Assembly (NCBI GenBank): GCA_031761405.1
Contig: JASEVX010000005.1
Span: forward strand, 29,721,063-29,785,062
Length of the DNA: 64,000 nucleotides
DNA from: Serripes groenlandicus
Lineage: Eukaryota > Mollusca > Bivalvia > Cardiida > Cardiidae
Direction of reading: 5' to 3'
Shown here: positions 22,868-33,794 of the stretch, piece by piece
Numbering within the stretch: position 1 is the stretch's first letter
How the letters are laid out: each line of letters opens with the position of its first letter
Translations under genes and position numbers: made by a program
The notes under the pieces: generated by a model
Database searches by the model: none
Told to the model about the DNA's origin: nothing
What the model saw: only the letters and a program-made list of their open reading frames with translations

Positions 22868-22945
22868 AAAAGGTTACTAAAAGGTTATCAAAAGCAAAAA
22901 GGGTCAATTCTAACGTAGGGATTAGACGTTTTATATGTCAACCAC
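22868..22945 (+). repeat. Dispersed repeat D, right half
   Basis: AAAAGGTTATCAAAAGCAAA and GGGTCAATTCTAACGTAGGG match the continuation of repeat D at 50815-50870. The sequence from 22946 to 23320 holds nothing else I recognise. Confidence 0.65.
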
Positions 22946-23319
22946 TTTCTTTTCGTTACCATGGTAACCAGAGTTTTACATGGAATTCAATTATGTTAGC
23001 TATTGTGAATAGGAATCTTATAAAGAACAAATCTGTGGCGTTTGGGTTTAATCGGCCCTGTGGTTTTGGAGGATATTTCATTAAAAATTGTTAAAGGATA
23101 ACGGAAGGACAACGTCCCACAAAGCGGGTTTTCTCAGCGCTTCACTTTACCCATCAATAAAGAATTTATCATATGTAAGTGAGCGGCAAACGCTTCTAAA
23201 AGCTGATTTAATTTGCTAGTTCCCTTGTGTTCATTTAAGATAGGTATGACTGTACATAAGTTGGACATGTGCACGCACAAATGAATACACTAACGCACAC
23301 ACGTCATTAAAATACTAGA

Positions 23320-24950
23320 TATATTCGATTATTGATGCACCGTTAAATAGAAATGTGTGGAAATGTACCGAAGTTCTCTTGTGTATAGTTATCTTAAAAA
23401 CGGGTATGACCATAGAAATGATGAGTCAAGGTCAATTTAATAACCATTTCTTTGAATAACAGATATACTGCAAGGGTTGATATAAAGCTGATCTTTTATT
23501 GAAACCCAAATAATGAACTAGGTCGTCCGGTTTTTATGCGGGGGATTCAAATATGCTAAATACCTCCGTATATTGTCATGCCCAGCTTTCAGGAAGTGTA
23601 AATTTGTAAATTTTTTGTGCTGCCCTCTGTTTTTTCAAAATGGAAATTTTTTCTTGATTGTCCAGGGATCAGTTAAATACGTTTCACAACAAGCTAAACA
23701 GTATGCACATTATACAAAGTAAACGTACACAATGTAAAGATTTAATCCATGAAGTTGTATACATAATTTAGAAATTTAAGTTAGACATAAGGATCTTAAA
23801 TGTTCCTTTTAAATATATGGAAAACGAGTAGCTTGAAAGCGGGTAGCTCAAAAACCTTTTGAGAAAATCTCTGCAATGACAAATACGGAAATACGACTGT
23901 CGTGCATCGTCAACATTTCTCCTTGTTAACACTCTACAGGCTACATTTTGCATCGGATCTTCATGAAAGTTTATTAGAACATTCATCTCCATAAAATTTT
24001 GGACAAATTCGAAACTGGGTCATTTGAGGTCAAAAATTAGGTCACTAGGTCAAATTGAAGGAAAATCTTGTTAACACTTTAGAAGCCGCATTTTTTACTT
24101 AGGCAGCTTGAAATTTGGTCAGAATGGTTAGGCGAATTCGAATATGGGTCAAGCTGGGTGAAAAACTAGGTCACTAGGCCAAATTGAATGGAAATCTTGT
24201 TAACACTTTGGAGGCCTTATTTTCAACATGAGCATGTTGAAACTTTATAAGAATGTTTGATGATATGTAGGTCAAGTTCGAACATGGGTCATGATAGGTC
24301 AAAAAGTAGGTCACTAGGTCAAATTGAAGGAAAAGCTTGTTAACACTCTAGAGGCCGCAATTTTTGAAATTTCGTCAGAGTGTTTGTATTAATGATATCC
24401 AGGTCAAGTTCGAATATGGGTCAAATTGGGTCAGAAACTAGGTCACTAGGTCAAATTGAAGGAAAATCTTTTTAACACTCTACAACCAACATCCCCTGCA
24501 TTTTAGTACTTTCAGTACTTTGATTTAAAAATGGCACCGACTCAAGAATTAATAATGATGATTACATCCACACAAAATCTACTTGTATAAGGTCGAGCCG
24601 AGCGATTAGTCGTTAATGGATCGAAATGGATTATATTTTAAAAAGTTTCTTGATTCCCTTGAGGACTGTTCGGCGAACAGTGCAGAGCCTGATCAAGATG
24701 CGAGGATTCACAGTTTGATCTGGAACTACACTGGTCGCATATAACCAAAACTACTAACTTAGATTAAGTATTGTGTGTGTGTGTGTATATATATAATTTG
24801 TTGTATTGAATATCAAGAAAATGATTAAGTTGTTTCGGTTTTGAATGTGCCAGGTAAACAGGTTATGTATACTGTTAACGGGTCAACTCAACAATTGTAT
24901 CTGGATATAACTCAAATTGGCCTTGAACTATTCCAAATACAAAGCTGGAC
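23320..24950 (+). repeat. Dispersed repeat E, interrupted copy
   Basis: 23320-23540 and 24573-24870 match, in inverse orientation, the continuous segment 39170-40025. Shared anchors are CCATAGAAATGATGAGTCAA, GTATAAGGTCGAGC, GAACAGTGCAGAGCCTGATC and GATTAAGTTGTTTCGGTT. About 1.03 kb (23540-24573) present here is absent from the other copy. Confidence 0.7.
23970..24490 (+). repeat. About 130-bp tandem repeat nested in repeat E
   Basis: Units around GGTCACTAGGTCAAATTGAA plus 'CTTGTTAACACT' recur near 24040, 24172, 24310 and 24438, separated by diverged 'CAAGTTCGAATATGGGTCA'-type spacers. This makes up much of the interruption of repeat E. Confidence 0.75.
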
Positions 24951-25161
24951 AAGTTATTTTTAAAAAATCGGAATTGAAAAAGTAACTTAAACGTTCAGGG
25001 GTATAGGGTGCATATCACTGTAACTACATAGCTACAGAAGGCCACCGCAGCCGTAACATGTACGAGAAGACACAATGTCCATCACTGAATCTTCTTGAAA
25101 AATCTACAAACTATAAAAGACATCGACGCCTTTATGAATTAATACCGAAAGCGAATGGCAC

Positions 25162-25388
25162 GGAACGTTTTAGTTATCAAATATAAAATGTGTAAGTCAT
25201 CGTAACGTTTTATAATACTATAAAGAAGTTCTTATAAGGAACGTTTTAGTAAACAATTATAAAATGTGAAGGTCATCGTTACGTGTTGTAATACTAAAGA
25301 AGTTCTTATAAGGAACGTTTTAGTAAACAATTATAAAATGTGAAGGTCATCGTTACGTTTTGTAATACTAAAGAAGTTTTAATAAGGA
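25162..25388. repeat. 75-bp tandem repeat x 3
   Basis: GGAACGTTTTAGT starts at about 25162, 25238 and 25312. Units 2 and 3 are almost identical, including AATTATAAAATGTGAAGGTC. The sequence from 25389 to 26043 shows only a weak MITE-P fragment (CCATAATGTTTTCAAC, about 25515). Confidence 0.85.
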
Positions 25389-26043
25389 AAGTTTTTCTTA
25401 TTTCTGAAAATATTATTGAGAAATTGGTAATATCGACGGTAGTTGCCAAAAACAATTCACGTTCCTCTTGTGGCTTAAGGAGATATCGCTAATAATAATC
25501 AATTACCCCTTTTGCCATAATGTTTTCAACAACTTTGTCAATCATTTTGCTTTTATCCAAGTTGCATGAAGAAGTTAAATAAACAATTGATCTTCTATTT
25601 TATAAAAACGGAGATGAGATATTTGCCGTCAGATCAATAGTAAACGCAAAAAAACATTATGAAAGAAAATATCGCTCACTAAAACGATTATTAAAGGGAC
25701 TTTTAAAAACTTGTCTTCTACTAAATAGACACAGTTGGTAAACAATAATCCTTGAACGAGTTTCAAGATATCTCTAGATCTAGTCATTGTTGAACAAATG
25801 AATATATAAGATATCGAGTATATATTGAATCATCGTTTAAGGATAAAGTCCCTTCGCTGTTATTGACAGAAGTCAGTTCTCTAAATAGTAATTGGTTAGA
25901 GGTAATCTAAAATTCATAGATTTCTCCTGCGTATACAAACAGATATATAGTAGGATAAAATATTAAAGTACCTTATACATCGATTCATGCGATTTGATTT
26001 AATTCTTTTCGCTAATGTTGTGATAAAAGTCGTTATGAAAATA

Positions 26044-26168
26044 GTTGAAAACGTTGTGGCAAAAGGGAGAAATTGTTCGTATTGAGCAATTTCTACTTCT
26101 GTCAGATTCATTTCAAAGGTCATCTGGTGCAGAGGCGTCAGAAAGCGTCTATATATGTGGGAAAGGGC
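26044..26168. mobile_element. MITE P copy, truncated on the left
   Basis: TTGAAAACGTTGTGGCAAAA leads into the palindromic centre (TTGTTCGTATTGAGCAA). The right side GCAGAGGCGTCAGAAAGCGT ends GTGGGAAAGGG. The right arm is complete; the left outer arm is missing. Confidence 0.65.
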
Positions 26169-26267
26169 ATGTCGTTTTATTAATTTTTGAAGATTATCAT
26201 TATTCTTAGTAGTAAATAATAAAGTAGAATTTTCTTAATAAAGAATGTCGATCTGATCTAAAGTCCA

Positions 26268-26522
26268 GCCGCGATAGCTCAGTTGGTAACGACGAGGGCT
26301 ACCAATCCAGGGGTCGTGGGTTAGAATTTCGGCATAGTCATCAATTCTTTCCGATGGTTGATAAAGGTCATTGTGATTAGCCGCATTCGTTTTGCGGGAA
26401 GGTAGCCAGTTGCCTGGGAAGGATGTTAATTGTGTGTTACTTGACCGAGATAGTCAAGACGTTAGTCCAGCGTGATATAACCTAAATACCATTGAACACG
26501 GCCTTAATTAACTCAAATTAAT
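26268..26522 (+). mobile_element. tRNA-derived SINE, plus strand
   Basis: GCCGCGATAGCTCAGTTGGT supplies the A-box and GTGGGTTAGAATTTC a degenerate B-box. A body and a 3' part GTGATATAACCTAAATACCA follow; the latter corresponds to the conserved 3' domain of the other SINEs here. The tail is a short TTAA/AATT-rich stretch. Confidence 0.75.
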
Positions 26523-26738
26523 AAACAAGCTGATCTTTAAAAAATTGGTAATTTTTAATTCAATCAAGTATTTTGTAATTGAAATTGTTGCTCCTTATAT
26601 GCATAAAGGTATAGCGCCATAACTGCATATATAGCAAAACAAGGTTTATAGATGTTGTAAGAATCATTGTAGTATGTAATCATTCTTTGTTTTTATTATT
26701 ATAATGTAACGGGAATGGGGTATAGGTACACATACCTC

Positions 26739-26940
26739 GTCTACGGCCTTGCTGTGGAAGCCGGCCTTAATAGCAACGTTGGTAGAGTGGTTGACTTTTT
26801 CAAAAAGTTAAGCAACGTACATCGCGTTTAGTGCCTGGATGGGTGACCCGCGATGGCTTGATACACGTTACAGAAACCCAAATTATTTTACCACATGTTG
26901 ATAAGGTCAGTTAATGATATTCAATAAAATAAAATAAAAG
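26739..26940 (+). mobile_element. 5S-rRNA-derived SINE-like element
   Basis: The head GTCTACGGCC matches the start of metazoan 5S rRNA. AAGTTAAGCAACGTAC (26805) matches the 5S A-box and GTGCCTGGATGGGTGACC (26831) matches the C-box, at the right spacing from each other. The middle of the 5S body is diverged. After about 26860 a non-5S tail runs into (AATAA)n at 26922-26940. This is the layout of a 5S-derived SINE rather than a functional 5S gene. Confidence 0.65.
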
Positions 26941-27157
26941 TGTTAATATGTATCGTTAAAAACAGGGGTATCACTTATAAATCTTTGGACGATTTTCTGG
27001 TGCATTTCGCTTTTTCTCATTTGTGTGTATCTGAGGATAGCCATATTACGCATGAGTAAGATTACTATAATCCTTACACATGCATACTATTGGTATCCAT
27101 GATATATAGCCATGTTTTTAGATGTACCTTAAACATAACGTTAGGTCAAATACGTAT

Positions 27158-27387
27158 TTAACCCTTTCCCTCATACGACAATTCTGCAGCAGACGACTTT
27201 GAACGTATTTTGTCAAAAAATAGAAAATATCCATAATTGAATGGATAACCTATGACAAACAGTGGAAAACATTGTGGCAAAAGGAGAAATTGCACATTTT
27301 GTGCAATTTCTTCTTTTGTCACTATGTTTTCAAAAAGCCGTCTGCTGCAGAGGCGTCAGAAAGCGTCTATATGAGGGAAAGGGTTAA
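27158..27387. mobile_element. piggyBac-like MITE, complete copy 1
   Basis: TTAA precedes CCCTTTCCCTCATA, and TATGAGGGAAAGGG precedes TTAA at the other end, giving inverted ends inside a TTAA duplication as in piggyBac elements. Both sides carry CTGCAGCAGACGAC-type subterminal inverted repeats. The right half holds a hairpin (27263-27331) built from GTGGCAAAAGGAGAAATTGC and its inverse. There is no coding capacity. Confidence 0.75.
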
Positions 27388-27674
27388 GATAATGAAGTAT
27401 CATTGAGATCTGCCACATTTTGTTAAGGGCAAATAATTCCATTGTATCTTCAATTGTTCATAACTGTTTAAATATTGAACGTGTATATTAAACCGTACAA
27501 AAGTGCCAACTTAAATGTTAACATATATTAAAATTATCTTATTATATATTACAAAAATATTTTTGTTATTTTGATTTCAATAACTGATTTGTTTAGAAAA
27601 TCATAGACAAAATTAATACTTTAATTGTGTATGAAACAGATTGTGTCTTCATATTCAATAGAATTCGTAATAAA

Positions 27675-27907
27675 TTAACCCATTACTTCATAGGCTTTTT
27701 CAAAGGTCGTCTGCTTAACATTCATAAGACGAACAATTTCACCAATTTTAAAAAACTGAATGAATTATATTGATAAAGAGTTGAACATATTGCAATAAAA
27801 GGTGAATTTGCTCGTTTTGAGCAATTTCACATTTTATTGCAATGTTTTTTTAAAAGTCGTCTGCTACAGCAGGCGTCAAATGTCGTCTGTGTGAAGTAAT
27901 GGGTTAA
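27675..27907. mobile_element. piggyBac-like MITE, complete copy 2
   Basis: Flanked by TTAA. The inverted ends are CCCATTACTTCA and TGAAGTAATGGG, a variant of copy 1. The central hairpin is diverged: AATAAAAGGTGAATTTGCTC against GAGCAATTTCACATTTTATT. Size is 233 bp, almost equal to copy 1. The stretch between the two copies (27388-27674) holds nothing I recognise. Confidence 0.75.
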
Positions 27908-28083
27908 ACCCCGTTTTACTGTTTGTCATTGAGCACTGCAGGACATTTCCCACAGTATGTCAACACATGTATGAAAAGAAATAAACCTGAAGAAAATGTC
28001 TTTACGAACTTCTGTGAAACCTGGGCCAGGTGTGTATTACCTAACACACCTATCACTCAGGCAAATGTTAGGCCTAACAACCC

Positions 28084-28205
28084 CTTAGAATCCTTTGCCG
28101 CTATGGCAAAAGCAAAGAAGACGACTTTGAAAACATCTAGGGGGATTTTTTCACTTTTCACAATGTTTTCAAAAGACGTTTGCTGCAAATGCGTTGCGTG
28201 GAACC
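28084..28205. mobile_element. MITE P, degenerate copy
   Basis: GACGACTTTGAAAACATCTA and CACAATGTTTTCAAAAGACG with GCTGCAAATGCG flank a shortened centre. The overlapping 106-codon frame is not a gene. Confidence 0.5.
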
Positions 28206-28249
28206 TGGATATGATGTGTATTGAGATTTACGAAACACGCTAAGCATTC

Positions 28250-28997
28250 GGGCGTGTGTTCGGTCTAACACAATACTTAATTAAGGCTGACAGCATTATA
28301 TACACTAAAGGCCCGCCGCTCTCGAATATAGTAATTTGAGCATATGAGAGGAGCCCTGGGAACACCAGAACAAGCACTGTTAGGTCAACCCGCGCATCTA
28401 ATCTAGATATTCAATGGTCGCACAACAGCATTTTTCGATGAACATGAGATATTTAAAAGTATCAGATCTTCATCGACACATGTCATATGGCGAGATAGGT
28501 AATCACAAAGCACGGATCATAGAGGTATATCCCTCACAATAGGGATCAATTTATCAAGTGGTCGTACGTCCGTTTTTCGTACGATTTAAAGGGTGTTTCA
28601 TCAAACATAGGAGAGTTTTGAAGCAGTAGAATTGTACAAACAGAAAGTCATTTACCACCTTGGGGAGTTCGTTTAGCAATTATCAATATAAGGGAAAAAG
28701 AGGCCGACATAAAGACTATTGTACCGTTTAAATAATCGCAGGTCGAAGATTATCCGCTGCGATTTTAAAAGTCACATATGCTACTGCCGCCCTACGGTTC
28801 TGCATTCTGCAGTTTGTAGAAACGAATTGTACAAATCGTACGTTCTTGTTTACTGTAGACGTCTTTGATCTGTTTTATACATGATATGTATTTATTTGTG
28901 TTTGTGTATGGACCGGAGGTATTTGTACAATAAGCTTTGAAACCATATTTGTATTACTTAGAAACATCCCTATCAATCAAAATATAATAATTTAATA
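28250..28997. other. No gene recognised
   Basis: Unique-looking sequence with stops in all frames and no repeat family that I can match within the window. Confidence 0.5.
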
Positions 28998-29122
28998 GAG
29001 TTGGAAACATTTCGACAAGAGAAGAAATTGCTCTATGTGAGCAATCTTTCCTTTTGCCTTTATGTTTTCAAAGTTCATCTGCTGCAAAGGCGACAGAAAG
29101 CGTCTTTATTTCGGAACGTTAA
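28998..29122. mobile_element. MITE P copy
   Basis: GGAAACATTTCGACAAGAGA, a palindromic centre (GAAATTGCTC...GAGCAATC), GCTGCAAAGGCGACAGAAAG, and a right end reaching GTTAA. The left arm is lost. Confidence 0.55.
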
Positions 29123-29637
29123 ACACCATTAACGTATCCAGTTGTGTACGTCTTCAAACTGCAACCGCGAACATATAGAACAAGATCAATCTGCATATTC
29201 TTGAGGTCTAATCTTGGTGCACAGTGTTCTCTACTAGTTATTATATTGCAGCAGTAACGACTCGTTAAATGTACAATATGTTTCTACAATCTAGGATGCC
29301 GATACCATTGCAGAAATTCGGCGGTGTAACCAGAGACCTAAATATAATATATATATATATATATATGTCTCTGGTGTAAGGGTAAAGTGAGCCGTAAAGT
29401 TGGTAACAATTCGGTCGACGAATACAGACTAGCCCTGCTGCTTTCAGTGAAACATATTGGTTGTTCACGTTTTGTAACGGTTCGTACAAAAGCTGTTATT
29501 TGATTGGTAATTTGGCAAGCGTTAGCTTACATAAAACTTGTCGTTTCTCTAATCCGTCTCGAAAGGCTGACAGACAACTATTAGTATGATCTGACAGACA
29601 AAGTCTTTTAATTGTTCAACACTGTTTCAGTTACATA
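29123..29637. other. No gene recognised; (AT)n tract
   Basis: A dinucleotide AT tract lies at about 29344-29366. It is flanked by a short inverted pair, ACCAGAGACCTAAAT and ATATGTCTCTGGTGTAA. Nothing else is recognisable. Confidence 0.5.
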
Positions 29638-29875
29638 ACAAGACGAATTTTGATGCAGAGCATCAAAGGACGCCGCGCATGATTTTGAAGCATGACTTAA
29701 AGGAAGCAGATGTAGTTCAGTACATTTAAATAACGTGTGAAAACAGACAGGATGTAAATATTTCGAACAAGAAGGCCAAATGTCTCTTTATCATAACCAA
29801 AAAGGCCAAGATGTGCCTATATTGCTCACCTGGCTACCATAGCCTATAATAAAAGGTTACCATACAACATGAAGT
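29638..29875 (+). repeat. Dispersed repeat D, uninterrupted copy
   Basis: Runs from ACAAGACGAATTTTGATGC through GACGCCGCGCATGATTTTGA to CTGGCTACCATAGCC and then TAATAAAAGGTTACC. The last junction shows the sequence that the gypsy element at 14215 split. Confidence 0.8.
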
Positions 29876-30059
29876 TTCTTAATTTTTTACCAATACACGG
29901 TTTCAAATCTGCTCTAACTAGATCAATTTGATAAAAAAAAACATCACATAGGTGCTTAAATATTAACATGTAATGTCTCTAGTTATAAATTAAGTGTGAC
30001 ACAAGCTTTGGAAGGAGAGGGTGAAGTATATTCTCCTTCGTGTTTATCAGAAGTATGAT

Positions 30060-30970
30060 AACAAGAAGAGGCCCAAGAGGGCCAGTATCGCTCCACTGCC
30101 AATTAAATCTTCAAACAGCCCCGCGCCCTGGTTGCCATGTTTTTTACCAATCAACATGGCTTGAAGGAATCTGATAGAGGGTCATATATATATATATATA
30201 AAAGATTTTTTAAGTTTTCACTATAACCATATTATAAGGCAAAAATAGCTCTGCCCTCTGGCGGCCATAGTTTTCGACCAATCAACTTGGCTCGAAAAAA
30301 TCTGAAAGAAGGTCACCCAAGCAACATTTCTACACAATTATTTGAAAATCGGCCTGATACCTACGGAGGAGAAGAAGATTTTTTAAGTCTTCACTACTAC
30401 ACAATTATTTGAAAATCGGCCTGATACCTACGGAGGAGAAGAAGATTGTTTAAGTCTTCATTGTTTTTTCTTTCGGAAACCAGAATTTTGCATGGATCCC
30501 AAACAGTTTGAGGAACTAAGGAGAGATCATTGAGAGGATACTTCCTATGAAGTTTCATCCTAATTGGTCCAGTGGTTAGGTAGGAGAAACAGTTTGAAGC
30601 AACACGTTTACGGACGGACGCACGCACGCATGCACGCACGTACGTCCAAAAGGCATTTGTTGGGTGTTTTCCTTTGATGTTCTCTTGTTGGGTATACCCA
30701 ACAAGCACATGGTTTATTCCGTAATTATCCCCCCTTTACGGAATAAATAGCAATAATATGTTAATTAGATACCCATAACACAATTGTATAAAAAAAAACA
30801 CTTATCAAAGTGTCCTATAAGGGTGGTGGCTGGGGTTTACGAAAAAACACTATCCAACAAGATTACTCTCGTAAGTACGCACTCACGCACGGACGCACTC
30901 ACGCACGCAGGACGGACGATTCCCCATGACATAAGCTCGACTGGCTTTCAGCCAGTGGAGTTAAAAACGG
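30060..30970 (-). repeat. Dispersed repeat family A, minus-strand copies
   Basis: AACAAGAAGAGGCCCAAGAG is the terminal motif. Inverse family A words follow, including GCCATGTTTTTTACCAATCA, a duplicated segment GAAAATCGGCCTGATACCTA (about 30345 and 30410), and a GCACGCACGCATGCACG tract. The end ACATAAGCTCGACTGGC and GCCAGTGGAGTTA (about 30932-30962) matches the start at 5984. (AT)n is present at 30184-30201. Confidence 0.6.
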
Positions 30971-31049
30971 AAGTATATAAACAAAAAATACGATATCGCA
31001 AATTTCTGAGATAACGAGAAAAAAAAAATATCAAAAAAAATAATCGAGA

Positions 31050-31550
31050 AATCGAAATGTTCGAACATATTGATATCTTTTTTTTTTTTTTTTTTTTTTT
31101 TTTCGATATCTCGAACTTTCCGATATCTCGGAACTTTTCGAAAAAGAAAATTATATTTTGTTTTCGATATCTCGAACTTTCCGATATCTCGAAATTTTCG
31201 GTATCTCGAACTTGTCGATATCTCGTACTTGTCGATATCTCGAACTTTCCGATAAAGTTCGAGATATCGAGAAAAAAAATTAAAGATATCGAAAAGTTAT
31301 TGGAAAGTTCGAGATATCGAGGAAAAAAAAAAAAAAAAAAAAAAATCCAGATATCGGAAAGTTCGAGATATCGAAAGTTCGAGATATTGGAAAGTTCGAG
31401 ATATCGAAAGTTTCGAGATATCGATATGTTCGATTTGTCAATAAATGTTCAAGTTAAAAACATTCGTTTTATCAATGTATTCGAGATATCGATGTGTTCG
31501 AGTCATCGGTATGTTCGAGATATCGATATGTTCGAGTTATCAATATGTTC
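31050..31550. repeat. ATATCGA palindromic array with T24 and A23 tracts
   Basis: Short words of the TCGATATCTCGAACTTTCCG type fill the left half after a run of about 24 T (31080-31103). Their reverse complements (GGAAAGTTCGAGATATCG) fill the right half around a run of about 23 A (31323-31345). The block is therefore a large inverted array centred near 31250. The 202-codon frame over it is low-complexity and is rejected as a gene. Confidence 0.85.
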
Positions 31551-31554
31551 AAGT

Positions 31555-32255
31555 TATTTGACCAATAAGACATTCGTTTTTTGCGTGTACAATGACCTCA
31601 GACAAATTTCGTACCTAAACCTCTTAATTTGCGAATGTCTAATCGAATGTCTAATGTCTAACTGACCAATTAGACATTCGTTTTTTGCATGTATAATGAC
31701 CTCCGACGAATTTGGTACCTAAATCCCTTACTTTGCGAATGTCTAATCGAATGTCTAATGTCTAACTAACCAATTAGACATTCGTTTTTTTAATGTGCAA
31801 TGACCTCCGACGAATTTGGGTTATATATCTTGTAATTTGCGAATGTCTAATCGAATGTCTAATGTCTAATTGACCAATTAGACATTCGTTTTTTGCATGT
31901 ACAATGACCTCCGACGAATTTGGTACCTAAATCCCTTAATTTGCGAATGTCTAATCGAATGTCTTATGTCTAACTGACCAATTAGACATTCGTTTTTTGA
32001 ATGTACAATGACCTCCGACGAATTTGGGTTATAGATCTTGTAATTTGCGAATGTCTAATTGAATGTCTAATGTCGAATTAGACATTCGATATTTAACATT
32101 TGCGATTTTTCTGAATGTCTAATTGAATGTCTAATGTTTAATTAGACATTCGATAATCAAAATTAGCGAATGTCTAATCGAATGTCTAACGTCTAATTAG
32201 ACATTCGAATATTTTTTTTGAATGTCTAATGTCTAACGTCTAATGCTCTGCCAAC
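31555..32255. repeat. 104-bp satellite with self-complementary words
   Basis: Five units start at about 31559, 31663, 31767, 31871 and 31975 with GACCAATTAGACATTCGTTT. Each contains 'CAATGACCTCCGACGAATTT' and ends in GAATGTCTAATCGAATGTCT. ATTAGACATTCG at the start of a unit is the inverse of CGAATGTCTAAT at the end of the previous one. More degenerate, AT-shortened units continue to 32255. Confidence 0.9.
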
Positions 32256-33208
32256 TTCACACACTTTTATAAATAGGCAAAAACATCCGGCGAATTTTGG
32301 GCCCGTAAACTAAACAATTAAAAACGCGTAGCCTAGAAAGTTTGGGAAAAGTGAACTTTTCCTCTGAGCTTTGATGAATTGGGTCATGGCCGTAAACCAA
32401 ACAATCAAAAACAGCGTAGCCTAGACAGTTGGGGAAAAGTTATTAAATACAAATTAAATGTGTATAAAGTTTTGTAATAACGGTAGAAGACAAACGTATT
32501 TTGTATCTTGTTGTTTCTTAAATCAGTTAATACAATTTATTGATTCATAAAGGTTGTTTTTTTCAATCAAACAACAGAGGTTTTTTTAACAATAATAACA
32601 TTGGTTTCTCCCTTTTCGATTACGTCACCCCATGGTACAAAATTAAAACCTATCCCATACTGACGCCGCGCTCCCACGCGGCGTCAACAATGACACCGCA
32701 CTTGTTCATTAATCCTGAGTTCAGTAATACTAAGTAATACCAAGTGTTAATAACTTGTTAGACATCAGAGTACTGCGGGGTAAGCGTAAACGTTCCTTAT
32801 TATACAGGCCATTGTATTGACATTGTGTAATTAAATGAAAGTATTCTCATCTTTTCATTTTCCCCTCAATGTCTCCTCCTTTTCTACTTTTCTAAGATCA
32901 TATTTTTATTTACTCTTGAAAGTATTCCGATAGTTCAATTCGGAGAAGTCAAAGTATTCAAATTGCTAAACTTTTCCTACAAATAAGAAATATGCAGTCT
33001 AGTTCGAAAATATTTGACTGATTAATTGTTTAAAAATATCAATAAATGAAAGTACAAATTTAGAAAATTGAGGGAAAATGTGATATTTCTGATTATGAAT
33101 ATTTTACGATTTGCCCAAAGTGATTTAAAATGTAACGTATTACAGGCGCGTCTACAACATGTGAGAATGTTTTGGTTTTTTTTTCAAAATCATTTCTCAT
33201 ACACAATA
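32256..33208. other. No gene recognised; short tandem duplication
   Basis: A roughly 90-bp duplication is visible at 32305-32445 (shared words CGTAGCCTAGA and GGGAAAAGT, each after a CGTAAAC/CCAAACAAT stretch). The rest is AT-rich with nothing recognisable. Confidence 0.5.
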
Positions 33209-33406
33209 CACCTGTAGCAGACGACGTTGAAAACGTCTAGCCATAAAAAAAAAAAAAAGAAAAAAAAAAAAGGAAACTGGAATAATCCAATGGAATTTAA
33301 AACTGACTCTTTTCTCATTGGGAGCAAGAACTAGTTTTGTCGCAATGTTTCAAACGTCGTGTGTTGCAAATGCAACAAAATGCATCTACACGTGGTAAAT
33401 GGTTAA
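33209..33406. mobile_element. MITE P, diverged copy with A-rich insert
   Basis: GTAGCAGACGACGTTGAAAA on the left and GCAATGTTTCAAACGTCGTG with TTGCAAATGC on the right, ending TGGTTAA. An A-rich run (33245-33272) occupies the first part of the centre. The next 390 bp hold nothing recognisable. Confidence 0.5.
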
Positions 33407-33794
33407 CAGATGTAAGAATCGAAATGATAAAACGTAACTCACCTTCCGATCAGTTTTCGTCAGGATGTCTATTTCTTTGTCTACTTCTTCTCTGTCATAT
33501 TTACTGTCTGCTTTCCCGAACGTAAACACAAAGAGGCTTAAGTACGTAAGAAATTTCACGCAACTGTATTTCCGACCAATCATGGTTCATTGACCTTAAA
33601 TTGACTTAACAAATAGCTGTCTGTCGAAAATTAAATCAACAGTGTTGATATCGTTTTAAACAATAATTAGGTATTCGCCATTCCCTAAAACCAAAACTTG
33701 CCCTGTGAACAACAGTAGGTTGGAAGCAGTCTTATATACCCGGGGTTCAAAAAACATATCAATTCCATGAAAAGGAAGTTATTTATTTCAGGTT

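Noticed and set aside
26739..26860. Functional 5S rRNA gene
   Set aside because: The middle third is diverged, there is no terminal T-run at the expected end, and it leads into an unrelated A-rich tail.
27923..28243. 106-codon forward frame
   Set aside because: Overlaps a degenerate MITE and has no domain or splice context.
31057..31665. 202-codon frame rich in Phe, Ile and Lys
   Set aside because: It runs through a poly-T tract, a poly-A tract and the palindromic array; composition follows the repeat.
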